Position numbers and translations under genes: made by a program. From Opitutia bacterium (GTDB lineage Bacteria > Verrucomicrobiota > Verrucomicrobiia > Opitutales > Seribacteraceae), in assembly GCA_002730975.1 (NCBI GenBank), contig PCBO01000048.1:5415-57899 (forward strand): DNA of 52,485 nucleotides. Direction: 5' to 3'. Below, piece after piece: positions 35,682 to 44,809 of the stretch. The first letter of the stretch is position 1, and the number at the start of each line of letters is the position of its first letter. Below the pieces are notes generated by a model. It was given only the letters and a program-made list of their open reading frames with translations, was not told where the DNA came from and ran no database searches.

Positions 35682-36704
35682 TCAGAGGAATGCTGAGACT
35701 TGCTTAAGAAGATCAACACAACGATTGCTGTAACCCCACTCATTGTCATACCAAGAAACCAATTTAAAAAAGGTATCGTTGAGCCCCATACCGGAACCGG
35801 CATCAAAAATTGAGGAAGCGGGACAATGAATGAAGTCGGCAGAAACGACTTCGTCATTTGTGTATTCTAAGATTCCTTTAAGCGATCCCTCGGACGCTTC
35901 TTTCATCTTGGAGCAAATCTCTTCGTAGGTAGTGGATTTCTCCGTTTTGACGGTCAAATCAACTGCAGATACAGTCGGTGTAGGCACACGGAAAGCCATG
36001 CCGCTGAGCTTCCCTTGCACGGCAGGCAATACTAGACCTACGGCTTTGGCGGCTCCGGTTGAAGAAGGTATTATATTGATTGCTGCCGCTCGGCCACCTT
36101 TCCAGTCCTTGACGGATGGTCCGTCCACTGGTTTCTGGGTTGCGGTATAGCTGTGTACTGTAGTCATTAGTCCCTCGACGATACCAAAGTTCTCAAGCAC
36201 AACTTTAACAATGGGGGCAAGACAGTTGGTGGTGCAGGAGGCGTTGGATACGACATGATCATCTGCAGACAAATCTTGATCGTTTACTCCCAAGACAACA
36301 GTTCGGACATCGCCTTTGGCGGGAGCAGAAATAATAACCTTTTTCGCTCCAGCCTCAATATGGCCTTCAGCTTTACTCTTCTCGACGAAGAGTCCGGTTG
36401 ACTCAATTACAATGTCGACCCCCAATTCGCCCCATGGCAAGGCGGATGGTCCTTCGCGAACTGCGAGGCATTTTATCGTATGTCCGTTAACAACCAGAGA
36501 ATCGTCTGTCGGAGCTTCAACGGTTCCGTCGAATCGTCCTTGTGTCGAGTCGTACTTCAACAAGTAGGCAAGGTTGTCGGAAGGAACGAGGTCGTTTATA
36601 GCAACAACCTCGAACTCGTTTCCAAGCAGACCTTGATCTACCAGAGCGCGAAAGACAAGTCGCCCGATGCGACCGAAACCGTTTATACCTATTTTAGTAG
36701 CCAT
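35682..36704 (-). CDS. gap: Glyceraldehyde-3-phosphate dehydrogenase
   Basis: A 340-residue protein of usual length. The NAD-binding start is [17 protein letters not shown], the catalytic Cys is in [12 protein letters not shown], and the partner His is in [28 protein letters not shown] is near the end. It oxidises glyceraldehyde 3-phosphate with phosphate and NAD. First gene of the glycolytic group. The 111 bases before it also carry a possible terminator for the upstream HDOD gene and should hold its promoter. Confidence 0.97.
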   Translation of the reverse strand: MATKIGINGFGRIGRLVFRALVDQGLLGNEFEVVAINDLVPSDNLAYLLKYDSTQGRFDGTVEAPTDDSLVVNGHTIKCLAVREGPSALPWGELGVDIVIESTGLFVEKSKAEGHIEAGAKKVIISAPAKGDVRTVVLGVNDQDLSADDHVVSNASCTTNCLAPIVKVVLENFGIVEGLMTTVHSYTATQKPVDGPSVKDWKGGRAAAINIIPSSTGAAKAVGLVLPAVQGKLSGMAFRVPTPTVSAVDLTVKTEKSTTYEEICSKMKEASEGSLKGILEYTNDEVVSADFIHCPASSIFDAGSGMGLNDTFFKLVSWYDNEWGYSNRCVDLLKQVSAFL

Positions 36705-36768
36705 TGAATATTGTGATAAATGTTGTGAATGAAATGAAATCGTTGTGAGGTAATTAAGCGGGCAATTT

Positions 36769-36801
36769 AAAAAAAACGGGAAGCCTCAAGTTGGCAAGGC
36801 T
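36769..36801 (-). terminator. Possible intrinsic terminator after the first HDOD gene
   Basis: On the minus strand arms AGCCT and AGGCT (loop of 10) are followed after five bases by a run of eight T. The stem is short. It lies 15 bases after the stop of the HDOD gene at 36816 and before gap. Confidence 0.45.
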
Positions 36802-36815
36802 ATTGTTGCGGATTA

Positions 36816-37733
36816 CTAATTGGTGTTGGATATTCTCTTTAATACGGCAAGAAACGCTCGAAATTCTTTAAACGATTCCCGAGTCCTTGTCTTGACTTCA
36901 GATAAATCGTCTTCTTGGAGACCCATCCGGTTAGTGAGAACACCTGGTGCTTTACCATGGGAGCGATGTCCGCTGAAACCAAAATGCATAGCGTGGGCCG
37001 TCCAGTTGCCCAATGATACTACGTCTATGAGACGGTGAAGGTCATCGGAGCCAATTCCGTTCCGTTTTTCGACTTCAGGTTCATGGTGCCAATGAACAAC
37101 GGATTCAACATCTTGATTCAACCCCCATTTGTTGCAAACCAGATGACCCAAGCGATGATGTAGGGGAGAACCTTTTTTTTCCTCGACGTAGTGAAGTGGA
37201 ATTTCGTCGTACAATGCATCACCGACATCTCGGCAAAAGGAATCCGGGTCAAGTCGTAGTCGGGCAACTTTACCGATGTCGTGGATCAAACCGCTGGTGT
37301 AAGCTCTTTGTGGTTCGCATAAACCTGTGAGTTCAGCAATAGTTGAAGAAGCTACGGCAGTTCCTAAACTGTGTTGCCACAAGTCGGAAGGTTCGAACTT
37401 CAGGTCTTTACCAGAAAAAGAGAAGGCTTCGAAAACAGCTGTCGTGAGGATGACCATGTGAATTTTGTCAAATCCAAGAGTGCCGATGGCTTCCTCTACA
37501 TCCGTGACTCGAGAACGGGCGCCCCGGTAGTAAACATTATTTGCAACCCGCAATATCTTCATCGTCATGCTAGGATCAGAAACCATCATCTCCCTAACTG
37601 ATTGGGTGGATGAGTTGCCGTCCTTAAGCATTGCAGACAACTCCTCCAGAACCGTAGGGATAGTAGGCAGGTCTTGACCAACCTGGATCAGCAAATTTTG
37701 GTAGTCAATCCTAGGATGAAGTTCGGAATTCAT
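36816..37733 (-). CDS. HDOD-domain signalling protein (copy 1)
   Basis: A 305-residue protein made almost entirely of an HDOD domain (LPTIPTVLEELSAML, SMTMKILRVANNVYYRG, AIGTLGFDKIHMVILTTAVFEAF). Unlike many HDOD proteins it keeps much of the HD-hydrolase metal pattern: His in LWQHSLG, His-Asp in GLIHDIGKVARL, His in LHHRLGHL and the His pair in VVHWHHE, though the last Asp position reads Asn (SLGN). HDOD proteins act in signalling, often of motility, development or stress. It follows its paralogue by about 80 bases. A role in cell behaviour is inferred only. Confidence 0.85.
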   Translation of the reverse strand: MNSELHPRIDYQNLLIQVGQDLPTIPTVLEELSAMLKDGNSSTQSVREMMVSDPSMTMKILRVANNVYYRGARSRVTDVEEAIGTLGFDKIHMVILTTAVFEAFSFSGKDLKFEPSDLWQHSLGTAVASSTIAELTGLCEPQRAYTSGLIHDIGKVARLRLDPDSFCRDVGDALYDEIPLHYVEEKKGSPLHHRLGHLVCNKWGLNQDVESVVHWHHEPEVEKRNGIGSDDLHRLIDVVSLGNWTAHAMHFGFSGHRSHGKAPGVLTNRMGLQEDDLSEVKTRTRESFKEFRAFLAVLKRISNTN

Positions 37734-37814
37734 GAAAAATAAAATGAAGCTATGAAACAGAATTAAAGTCAGGTTTTCAAGCTTATTGCCGGGTCAACGA
37801 GCCTCCGTATCAAC

Positions 37815-38726
37815 TTAATGTGAAGAGGGTTCCAGGACTTTTACGAAATCTTCAGTTGTATCCAGTTCTCCTTGTATAGACTCCATGAGAGTGGGCAACT
37901 GAGAACGGACTAATGCAAGTCTGGAAAGCATGGCATCGGATGGAGCAGGGGTATGGTCGTGCCCGCTAAAGCCAAAACCCGTTATGTGAACCATCCAATT
38001 GGCTAGAGTCACTATGTCAATAACTTCATGAGTTTCATCGGAGTGAACGTTTAGGCGATGCTCAGGGTTCGATTCGTGATGCCAGCGGACAACGGATTCG
38101 ACATGCCGGGACAATCCCCAACTCTTGCAAATTAAATAGCCAAGGTAATCGTGACGAGGAGTCTGGTTGGCCAACTCCACTCTCAGGAAATCCATTTTCT
38201 TATCCAAGGCATATTGGCAATCATTTACAAATTCCTCCTTATCCAGTTTATAGCGAGCAACCTTGCCGATGTCGTGGACCAGTCCGCAAGTGTAGGCGCG
38301 ATCATGTCCTGCTCGACCCAAATACTTAGTCAAGGCACTTGAGGCGACGGCTACTCCAAGACTGTGCTTCCAAAGCTGCTCCAGACTGAACCTCTTTTCC
38401 GCGGAAGGTCCTGAGAACATTTCAAAGACGGATGACGTAAGGATGACGTTGCGAATCTTTTCAAAGCCAAGAGTTCCAATCGCCTCATTTGCGTCCGCAA
38501 CTCGCTCTCTTGACCCACGATAAAAAGCAGTGTTTGCAACCCGTAAGATCTTCATCGTCATACTTTGATCCGAAGTCATGATTTCCTCTACGGCGAACGT
38601 AGAGGAGTCGGGATTGTTGAGAATCGTGGTCAACTCGTTAACGATAGTGGGTAGAGTTGGTAGGTCCCTGCGGATTCTATCCAGAAGCTCTTGATAATTT
38701 ATCTGTTTGCTGGAAGAAGATTCCAT
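37815..38726 (-). CDS. HDOD-domain signalling protein (copy 2)
   Basis: A 303-residue paralogue of the next gene, alike along the whole length (SMTMKILRVANTAFYRG, AIGTLGFEKIRNVILTSSVFEMF, GLVHDIGKVARYKLD, ESVVRWHHES, FGFSGH). ATG 38726 starts the region shared with copy 1; the frame is open back to 38789. The His-Asp pair and other HD-domain histidines are kept. The pair clearly arose by tandem duplication. It follows lnt by 74 bases, so it may be in the same transcript. Confidence 0.85.
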   Translation of the reverse strand: MESSSSKQINYQELLDRIRRDLPTLPTIVNELTTILNNPDSSTFAVEEIMTSDQSMTMKILRVANTAFYRGSRERVADANEAIGTLGFEKIRNVILTSSVFEMFSGPSAEKRFSLEQLWKHSLGVAVASSALTKYLGRAGHDRAYTCGLVHDIGKVARYKLDKEEFVNDCQYALDKKMDFLRVELANQTPRHDYLGYLICKSWGLSRHVESVVRWHHESNPEHRLNVHSDETHEVIDIVTLANWMVHITGFGFSGHDHTPAPSDAMLSRLALVRSQLPTLMESIQGELDTTEDFVKVLEPSSH

Positions 38727-38800
38727 AAGAAAATTAACAATAGAGACAAAAGTTTTTGGCAAGTTAAATGCACGAATAGTTTTGAGCAAAAAGCATTGAG

Positions 38801-40426
38801 CTAATCGTCTTCGGCGCTTTCATTATGGCTTTTTCTACTCTTGATCAAAAAGCCTATTGCGATGAACGGTAAGCAAATGTAGACGAACCAGTTTTCATGT
38901 CTTGAGAAAAAAGTTTTCTGGTTAATCCGAGAAGAGTTACGACTGATTGAAAAGGTAGCTGCTCCTTCGAAGTAGACACTTCCGTTTCCGTCTCTCATTA
39001 CCGAGCGGCGAACTCCTTGCTCGTCGATCCAACCGCTCCATCCGGAATTTCCACTACGCAATACGGGTCGTCGGTTTTCAATGGCCCGTATCACCGAGTG
39101 CGCTGCGTGTTGTTCTGCGCAACCCTCCTCGCCGAACCAAGCGTTGTTAGTTGAGACAAAGAGAAAGTCAGCACCTTGACTTGTCGTTTCTCTCGCAAGA
39201 TCAGGAAAAATGTCCTCGTAGCAAACAAGCGGTCCTACCTTGAGTGTTTTTCCAGTCGAATTTACATCTAGCAATATGATTTTAGGTTCAATGCCAGGCT
39301 CGAACCTTCCGGTTGGTCCTACAAGTTTGTCGAGATTTGGGATCCAATCAAAACCCTTGGGTATATATTCACCGAAAGGGACAAGCGCCCGCTTTGCGTA
39401 AAATTCAGATGTCAGTCCTTTTCGAGGTGTAATGGAGCAAATGGAATTGTACGAGAGCGGAGGGTCGACGGACTTCGTTATTGCGCCCACTATCATTGGA
39501 AGCTGAGTTTGTATGGAAATCTCTTCAACCCAGTCAGTGTCCTTGTTTATTGCGTATGGAGTCGAAGCTTCCGGCCAAAGAATGACGTCTGGTTTCGTTG
39601 AGGCTAAAATACGTGAATGTCGACGAAGTGTGTTTTTGTGTCGAGTTGCTTTCCCCGATTCCCATTTTTCGAGAAGGTAAGGTTGGACAAAACCAGCACG
39701 TAGCATCGGCACCTCGTATTGATGGTTTGGAGATGAGAAAAAAACGGGAGATAGCATCACTGCCAGACAAGCCAGTCCGACATAGACATCAGGGCACATA
39801 TTGTTGGCAATGCCTTTGCTTTTGGTCCTGCGGCGACGAACTAGAAGATGGTGCAGGTATGAGGCAACGCAAAGGTTGAAGAATACGAGAAAGAAAGAGA
39901 TCGCCCATCCGCCGGTCCACTCGGAAATCTGCAACAGGGCGGGACGCTGCCATTGGCTTACGGAAAGTGGACACCAAGGAAAGCCTAGGGCAAATTGACT
40001 GCGTCCCCATTCGATTGCAGTCCAAGCTGAGGCAAGCGAAAGCATTACCAATAGGCGTGTTCCGAACCCAGCCTCGAGACCACGAGGAATTAGCCGCCGT
40101 GCGAACAAAAACCAAATCAAGAGATATCCTGAAAGGAGAAGCGAACCCAAGGACAATCCGGAGAAAGTAACGTGCCTTAACCACCAAAGGAGCGTCAAAT
40201 AGTAAAGCCAACCAAAAAAAAGAAAGGCCAACAAGACACTCTTGTAACTGGGGCGAGACGAAAGCCACCACAGGGAGGGAATAAGAAAAAAATATGCAGT
40301 CTCGGGAGTTTGCCTTGGAGGGAAAGCACATAGAAGTAAAGCAAATGTCAGGACACAAGCAGTGATAGGCGCCCAAAGGATACGAATCGACGTTTCGCCT
40401 AGTAGAATTGGCATTTGCCGCTTCAT
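38801..40426 (-). CDS. lnt: Apolipoprotein N-acyltransferase
   Basis: A 541-residue inner-membrane enzyme with about six N-terminal helices followed by a periplasmic nitrilase domain and a C-terminal helix (about 515-532). The Glu-Lys-Cys triad is visible: Glu in ILWPEASTPY, Lys in FYAKRALVPFGEYIP and Cys in GPLVCYEDIFPDL. Other motifs are FPWCPLS and STNNAWFG. It adds the third acyl chain to lipoproteins and indicates an outer membrane with mature lipoproteins; several lipobox proteins occur in this window. Confidence 0.93.
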   Translation of the reverse strand: MKRQMPILLGETSIRILWAPITACVLTFALLLCAFPPRQTPETAYFFLIPSLWWLSSRPSYKSVLLAFLFFGWLYYLTLLWWLRHVTFSGLSLGSLLLSGYLLIWFLFARRLIPRGLEAGFGTRLLVMLSLASAWTAIEWGRSQFALGFPWCPLSVSQWQRPALLQISEWTGGWAISFFLVFFNLCVASYLHHLLVRRRRTKSKGIANNMCPDVYVGLACLAVMLSPVFFSSPNHQYEVPMLRAGFVQPYLLEKWESGKATRHKNTLRRHSRILASTKPDVILWPEASTPYAINKDTDWVEEISIQTQLPMIVGAITKSVDPPLSYNSICSITPRKGLTSEFYAKRALVPFGEYIPKGFDWIPNLDKLVGPTGRFEPGIEPKIILLDVNSTGKTLKVGPLVCYEDIFPDLARETTSQGADFLFVSTNNAWFGEEGCAEQHAAHSVIRAIENRRPVLRSGNSGWSGWIDEQGVRRSVMRDGNGSVYFEGAATFSISRNSSRINQKTFFSRHENWFVYICLPFIAIGFLIKSRKSHNESAEDD

Positions 40427-40533
40427 GGTTTAGATATGCTCAATGAAATTTGCATTGCCCAAGCCCAAGCCCACCAAGCCCACCTCTACATGATTGTTGC
40501 GAAGCATTGATTTGGCAACTATGTGACCAGGTA

Positions 40534-41652
40534 TTAGGTGGAAGGGAATTCGAATTCGGAACTACAGGAGCTAATTGTTGGTAGCAATGCTGGCGATTGG
40601 ACTCGACTTACGACTGACGGAAAGTGTTCATGAAATGCGGTTGCTCCCCTGCCCTCCTCACGCATGAATCTAGAGCATACTGAGAATAACTCATCTTTAG
40701 TTCGACTTCTTCGCATTTTGTGCAGGAATTCACCTCGTGGGTCGACTCCCAAACCCACGAAATTAAGAAATTTCTTCATCCGCGCCACTTGCTTTTCTTC
40801 TGGGACTTTTGGGTCTGAAAATTCTTCGTAAAGTTCCTCCACGTAAATGTATGCATCTTCGAGATTCGGTTGAAATACATTTTCATTGGCTTGCATTTGT
40901 CGGATTTGCTTGAAAATCCAAGGGTTTCTAATTGCCGCCCTTCCAATCATTGCACCGTATGCACCAGATCTAATGACTTCTTCATGGGCTACTTTGGATG
41001 TAGATATGTTTCCATTTAACAATACGGGGCATGGCAAAAAGTCTACTGCATGTTTTGCATGAGCATAACTTGGTTCACTGCGATAACCTCCTTGCACTGT
41101 ACGAACGTGAAGGCTGAGAAGGTCTACGTTGTGCTTCGACACTAAACTCAGCAGCGTTTCGAATAAGCGATCATCTGCAAAACCAATTCTCATTTTAACA
41201 GTAAACAGTGTCGTTGTTTCCTCTCTCAGGGTTCCCAATATTCGATCGACCGCTTGAGGGTCGCGTAACAGTCCACCACCGACGTTTTTTTTATAAACTC
41301 GCGGAGCGGGACAACCCATGTTTAGGTCTATACCTGCTACTGGATATTCCCGAAGAGTTCTAACCGTTCGCCGGAGGTCGACGAGGTTTTCTCCGATTAG
41401 TTGTGCAAAAACTGGTCGCCCGTCAGGGTTCTCTGTGATCGATCGAAGAATTCTAGGATCAAGGCGAGAAGTGCCGTGAACGCGGAAGTACTCAGTGAAA
41501 TAGTAATCAGGCGAACCCCGTCTCGATACAACTCGCATGTAAGGCAAGTTTGTAACGTCTTGCATTGGGGCTAATGCGGTTGGCCATTGGCCAGGTACAA
41601 CGGCATCAGGCAACGACACTGTCCTGACCGTCGAGTTAGTCGCCTCCTGCAT
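40534..41652 (-). CDS. tRNA-dihydrouridine synthase family protein
   Basis: A 372-residue FMN enzyme with Dus motifs: LAPMQDVTNLPYM, PVFAQLIGE, GIDLNMGCPAPRVYKKNVGGGLL (catalytic Cys), FTVKMRIGFADD, LSLHVRT and GAYGAMIGRAAIRNPWIF. Dus enzymes reduce uridines in the D loop of tRNA with NADPH. ATG 41652 is preferred; GTG 41658 is also open. About 40 residues longer at the C-terminus than E. coli DusB. It follows the DUF151 nuclease gene by 34 bases and is probably cotranscribed with it. Confidence 0.9.
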   Translation of the reverse strand: MQEATNSTVRTVSLPDAVVPGQWPTALAPMQDVTNLPYMRVVSRRGSPDYYFTEYFRVHGTSRLDPRILRSITENPDGRPVFAQLIGENLVDLRRTVRTLREYPVAGIDLNMGCPAPRVYKKNVGGGLLRDPQAVDRILGTLREETTTLFTVKMRIGFADDRLFETLLSLVSKHNVDLLSLHVRTVQGGYRSEPSYAHAKHAVDFLPCPVLLNGNISTSKVAHEEVIRSGAYGAMIGRAAIRNPWIFKQIRQMQANENVFQPNLEDAYIYVEELYEEFSDPKVPEEKQVARMKKFLNFVGLGVDPRGEFLHKMRRSRTKDELFSVCSRFMREEGRGATAFHEHFPSVVSRVQSPALLPTISSCSSEFEFPST

Positions 41653-41686
41653 TGCCACTTTTTGGCTTGCTGACGCTAAAGGTGGT

Positions 41687-42130
41687 CTACTCTTGCTTTT
41701 TTAGTATGCGGTCGAGAATCTCCGCCATATCCTCGACGTTGTCCAGCACTCGTCGAGTGACATGAATGGGCTTGCCCATTTGCAGAGACAGTACGATGGA
41801 ATCACTGGGGCGGGCATCGAGTTCAATGATTTTCTTTCCGAGTTCGTTTTCCATTTTCAAGATAATGCGGGCATAGAATGTTCCCTCATCCACGTCATTA
41901 ATGACAACTCGCTCGATGGATGTCTCTAAGCCCTTGAGTATCAAGCCAATTAGATCGTGAGTCAACGGTCTCTCCTTTTTGACCTGATTCATGGTCATGT
42001 TTATCGCATTACCAATTGCGGGGTCTACGTAGATTACGAAGGTTTTTTCCTCGCAACCTAAGAACACTGCGCAACCATTGGATGTGGGCATTACACCCTT
42101 AACATTGACTTCCGTTAAATCGTCCTGCAT
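41687..42130 (-). CDS. Bifunctional nuclease domain protein (DUF151 family)
   Basis: A 147-residue protein with the DUF151 pattern: VFLGCEEKTFVIYVDPAIGNAI, ERPLTHDLIGLILKGLE, ERVVINDVDEGTFYARI and IELDARPSDSIVLSLQMGKPI. Plant and bacterial relatives show DNase and RNase activity, and the family is widespread with unclear cell role. It is divergent from aroK, with 60 bases between the starts. No membrane segment. Confidence 0.88.
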   Translation of the reverse strand: MQDDLTEVNVKGVMPTSNGCAVFLGCEEKTFVIYVDPAIGNAINMTMNQVKKERPLTHDLIGLILKGLETSIERVVINDVDEGTFYARIILKMENELGKKIIELDARPSDSIVLSLQMGKPIHVTRRVLDNVEDMAEILDRILKKQE

Positions 42131-42190
42131 GGGTCAAAACATCTCTCAAAATGGTTCAAATCGCAAGATTTATTGCTTTATCAAAACTAA

Positions 42191-42730
42191 ATGACTTTTC
42201 TTGAAAACATCTGTTCCAATAAACCTAACCTTTACTTGGTTGGGTTCATGGGTACGGGGAAAAGCACAGTGGGGCGTCGCGTGGCCGAGAAACTTGGATT
42301 TCGTTTTATCGACGTCGATAAGGCGATCGAGAAAGAGGAAGGTCTTTCCATCACTGAACTCTTTGCCCAAAGAGGAGAAGAGGCTTTTCGTAAGTTGGAA
42401 AGGAACTTCATCGAAAGCGGTCATCCTGATTCTAATTGCATAGTCTCGTGCGGAGGAGGACTTTCGGTTCCCGAAGGAATGCCCGAACTGCTTAAGGAAA
42501 AGGGCATAGTCGTTTGCCTATGGGCAACTCCCGAGGTTATTTACGAAAGGACCAAGGGGAATTCTACGAGACCTCTTTTGAATGTTGCCGACCCTTTGTC
42601 GAGTATTCGAAAACTTCTTGAGCAACGAGAACCAAGTTATCGAGCAACGGGGATTCTTGTTTCAACCGTAGATCGAGGCATTGCAGCAGTGAGCGAAGCG
42701 GTGGTTCGTATTTACCAAGTGCAAAGCTGA
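42191..42730 (+). CDS. aroK: Shikimate kinase
   Basis: A 179-residue P-loop kinase with Walker A GFMGTGKST, the shikimate-binding FIDVDKAIEKEEG and FRKLERNFI, GGGLSVP (substrate loop) and the lid region RTKGNSTRPLL. It phosphorylates shikimate in aromatic amino acid synthesis. It stands alone on the plus strand between minus-strand genes and ends convergent with exbD, 27 bases away. Confidence 0.95.
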   Translation: MTFLENICSNKPNLYLVGFMGTGKSTVGRRVAEKLGFRFIDVDKAIEKEEGLSITELFAQRGEEAFRKLERNFIESGHPDSNCIVSCGGGLSVPEGMPELLKEKGIVVCLWATPEVIYERTKGNSTRPLLNVADPLSSIRKLLEQREPSYRATGILVSTVDRGIAAVSEAVVRIYQVQS

Positions 42731-42757
42731 GCGTCCTTACGAAATCTAATTAATGGA

Positions 42758-43159
42758 TCATCGCGCCTGCAGGCGGAAGTCCTGCAACTTGTTCGAACGG
42801 CATATGTCTACGAGACGCGTGACTTTTTTGAGCGGTACGTCCTCGTCCGCAACGATAAGCACTTTTGGTTTTTGAGGGACTCGAGATGCTGCTCGAAGGG
42901 CGAGTTCCAACTTTTGTTCGGATAGTTCCGAGTCATTAAGGTAGTAATTGCCCTCACGATCAACGGACAGAACGATTTCGTTTTGAAGTAAGTTCGAGCC
43001 GGCAGTCTCGATCTCCGGGAGGCGAACATTGATTGCCCGAAGGTCCCTGAACTGCATGGTTACGAGGAAGAAGACGATGAGAACCATAAGTACGTCGACA
43101 AGCGGAACAATGTCGATCCGAGGAGACTTGCGTTCTCGAGAAGCGAGGACTCTCCTCAT
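42758..43159 (-). CDS. exbD: ExbD/TolR-family biopolymer transport protein
   Basis: A 133-residue protein with one N-terminal helix carrying the essential Asp (IDIVPLVDVLMVLIVFFLV) and a periplasmic domain (INVRLPEIET, VLSVDREGNYYLND, KVLIVADEDVPL). Together with ExbB it uses the proton gradient to energise outer-membrane transport through TonB, or to maintain the envelope as TolR. It overlaps the ExbB-like gene by four bases. No tonB is visible in the window. Confidence 0.92.
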   Translation of the reverse strand: MRRVLASRERKSPRIDIVPLVDVLMVLIVFFLVTMQFRDLRAINVRLPEIETAGSNLLQNEIVLSVDREGNYYLNDSELSEQKLELALRAASRVPQKPKVLIVADEDVPLKKVTRLVDICRSNKLQDFRLQAR

Positions 43160-44148
43160 GGGCTCTTATCTGGGTTTCTCAGTTCGGAAAGAGTTTCGGC
43201 CAACAACTCCAATTTGGTTGCACGGTTATCAATGATTCGTGACAGAAAAGAATGCCCGACCAATGACGGGATTGCTATAGCCAAACCGATGATGGTGGTA
43301 AGCAATGCCATTGCTATACCTTCTGAGAAAGCACTGGGGTCAGGGGCACCTGAATTCATCGGTATACCCGAAAAAACGCGCACCAATCCCGTCACAGTTC
43401 CAAGCAAGCCGATTAAAGGTGCAATGCCGACAATTATTTCGAGAAGAAAAACACCTCTTTCCATACGACTTATTTCCACGCGAGCATAGGCTCGAAGAAT
43501 GTCAGATGAAGGTTCCTCACTCAACGCAGCTAACGCTATCCGCTCGGCAGCTGAACGATCAACAAGTTCTCCATGGTCGATTTGGCCGGAGCGAAGAAAA
43601 TTCTCCATGTGCTTCGGAATTGTCCGACTTCGGCGTAATGCAAACCATCGCTCGACAAAAATAAAAACGGCTATGGTTAGGCAAATCGCCAAGGGGTAGA
43701 GAAACCAACCGGCTTGCCGCAGGTCTATGGGAGGTCGTATACTTCGAAATATTTCGAGGTGATCCGGGGCGGGTCTGCGCTCACAGGTTAGAACAAGGTT
43801 CAAGTTTTCAAAACTGTATGGAGTTGAATTGTGTTCTGGATTGGCGCTAGCTTTTTCCTCTCTCAATCGACGAACGGATTGGTGAGAGGAGAGTTCATAT
43901 CTTTTGAGAATGTAGTCAAAGTCGTCGACTCGCAGGTGCAATTCACTCTTCCCACCGATTTCGTGGGTCGGGGCTACAGGCTTAATTATTTCAGGAGCAA
44001 AGCCATTTTCGCTGAGAGCGTCCACAAAGTCGGAACTTTGGAGAGAGGGATTCGGTGCATCGGTGCAACCAAGAAGAAAAGACAGTCCTAGTATACTCGC
44101 CCAACGGGAGAAAGAAAACCACCTAAATGGAGTGAGTGTGGGGTTCAT
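43156..44148 (-). CDS. ExbB/TolQ-family proton channel with lipoprotein-like N-terminal extension
   Basis: A 330-residue protein. The C-terminal 190 residues are ExbB/TolQ/MotA-like, with three helices (one near residues 145-165; LLEIIVGIAPLIGLLGTVTGLVRVF; FSEGIAMALLTTIIGLAIAIPS). From ATG 44148 the first 28 residues form a lipoprotein signal with lipobox FLLGC (Cys28), followed by about 100 residues with a predicted periplasmic location. The usual ExbB topology places the N-terminus in the periplasm, so a lipidated N-terminal domain would fit. The longer frame from 44235 lies inside leuD. The partner ExbD overlaps by four bases. Confidence 0.85.
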   Translation of the reverse strand: MNPTLTPFRWFSFSRWASILGLSFLLGCTDAPNPSLQSSDFVDALSENGFAPEIIKPVAPTHEIGGKSELHLRVDDFDYILKRYELSSHQSVRRLREEKASANPEHNSTPYSFENLNLVLTCERRPAPDHLEIFRSIRPPIDLRQAGWFLYPLAICLTIAVFIFVERWFALRRSRTIPKHMENFLRSGQIDHGELVDRSAAERIALAALSEEPSSDILRAYARVEISRMERGVFLLEIIVGIAPLIGLLGTVTGLVRVFSGIPMNSGAPDPSAFSEGIAMALLTTIIGLAIAIPSLVGHSFLSRIIDNRATKLELLAETLSELRNPDKSP

Positions 44149-44194
44149 TTCTCCCGGCGTTGACGGTAACACTAAATGCTGAAGAGAAAATCGA

Positions 44195-44791
44195 TTAGCC
44201 GTAAGGCAAGCTACTTGCCGTTTTTTCAATCTCATCAGTCGCAGTCAACAACTCTTCTAGAGGGTCCCAACTTCCATTGAGTAAGCTGTCTCGTGCTCCA
44301 GGAGCGATTTCGCATCGCACCTCTTCGTGTTCGTACCGGACTTGCAGCTTTTCGACATCTACAACGAACTCAATACTTGGATTAGTTTCTATTGCGCAGG
44401 ATAGTTTAGCCAAGTTTTCTCTTGAGGTGGATACGCACGGCATACCGAGGCTAGTGGCATTACCAAAGAAAATCTCTGCGAAATTACCTGCTATAATTGC
44501 ACGAAAACCAGCACGATAAAGGGATTGAGGAGCGTGTTCCCGCGAACTGCCGCAACCAAAATTAGCACCGGAAACCATAATTGATGCATCTCGAAAGCAG
44601 GGCAAGTTGAGGTTGTGGGACTTTTCGGAACCATCTCCATCGAATCTGGTGTCGTAGAACAGGTATTCTCCCAGTCCATCAAAGGTCAGGCATTTCATGA
44701 ACCGGGCCGGAATGATACGATCGGTATCAATGTCATCGCCAGGAACAGGTACTGCTCGACCCACTACTTGTGATATTTTTGGTAAAGTCAT
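44195..44791 (-). CDS. leuD: 3-isopropylmalate dehydratase small subunit
   Basis: A 198-residue swivelling domain with the LeuD motifs GDDIDTDRIIPARFMK, GANFGCGSSREHAPQSL and AIIAGNFAEIFFGNATSLGMPCV. Together with LeuC it isomerises isopropylmalate in leucine synthesis. It follows leuC by 18 bases in one operon. Confidence 0.96.
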   Translation of the reverse strand: MTLPKISQVVGRAVPVPGDDIDTDRIIPARFMKCLTFDGLGEYLFYDTRFDGDGSEKSHNLNLPCFRDASIMVSGANFGCGSSREHAPQSLYRAGFRAIIAGNFAEIFFGNATSLGMPCVSTSRENLAKLSCAIETNPSIEFVVDVEKLQVRYEHEEVRCEIAPGARDSLLNGSWDPLEELLTATDEIEKTASSLPYG

Positions 44792-44809
44792 AAGTTTCGG
44801 GTTTGGTCT

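Noticed and set aside
39789-40376. Minus-strand open frame of 195 codons in another frame of lnt
   Set aside because: The lnt frame holds the full catalytic triad; the second frame has no domain.
42764-42775. 12-base perfect palindrome CGCCTGCAGGCG
   Set aside because: It lies within the end of the exbD coding region with no T-run, so it is most likely codon-driven chance.
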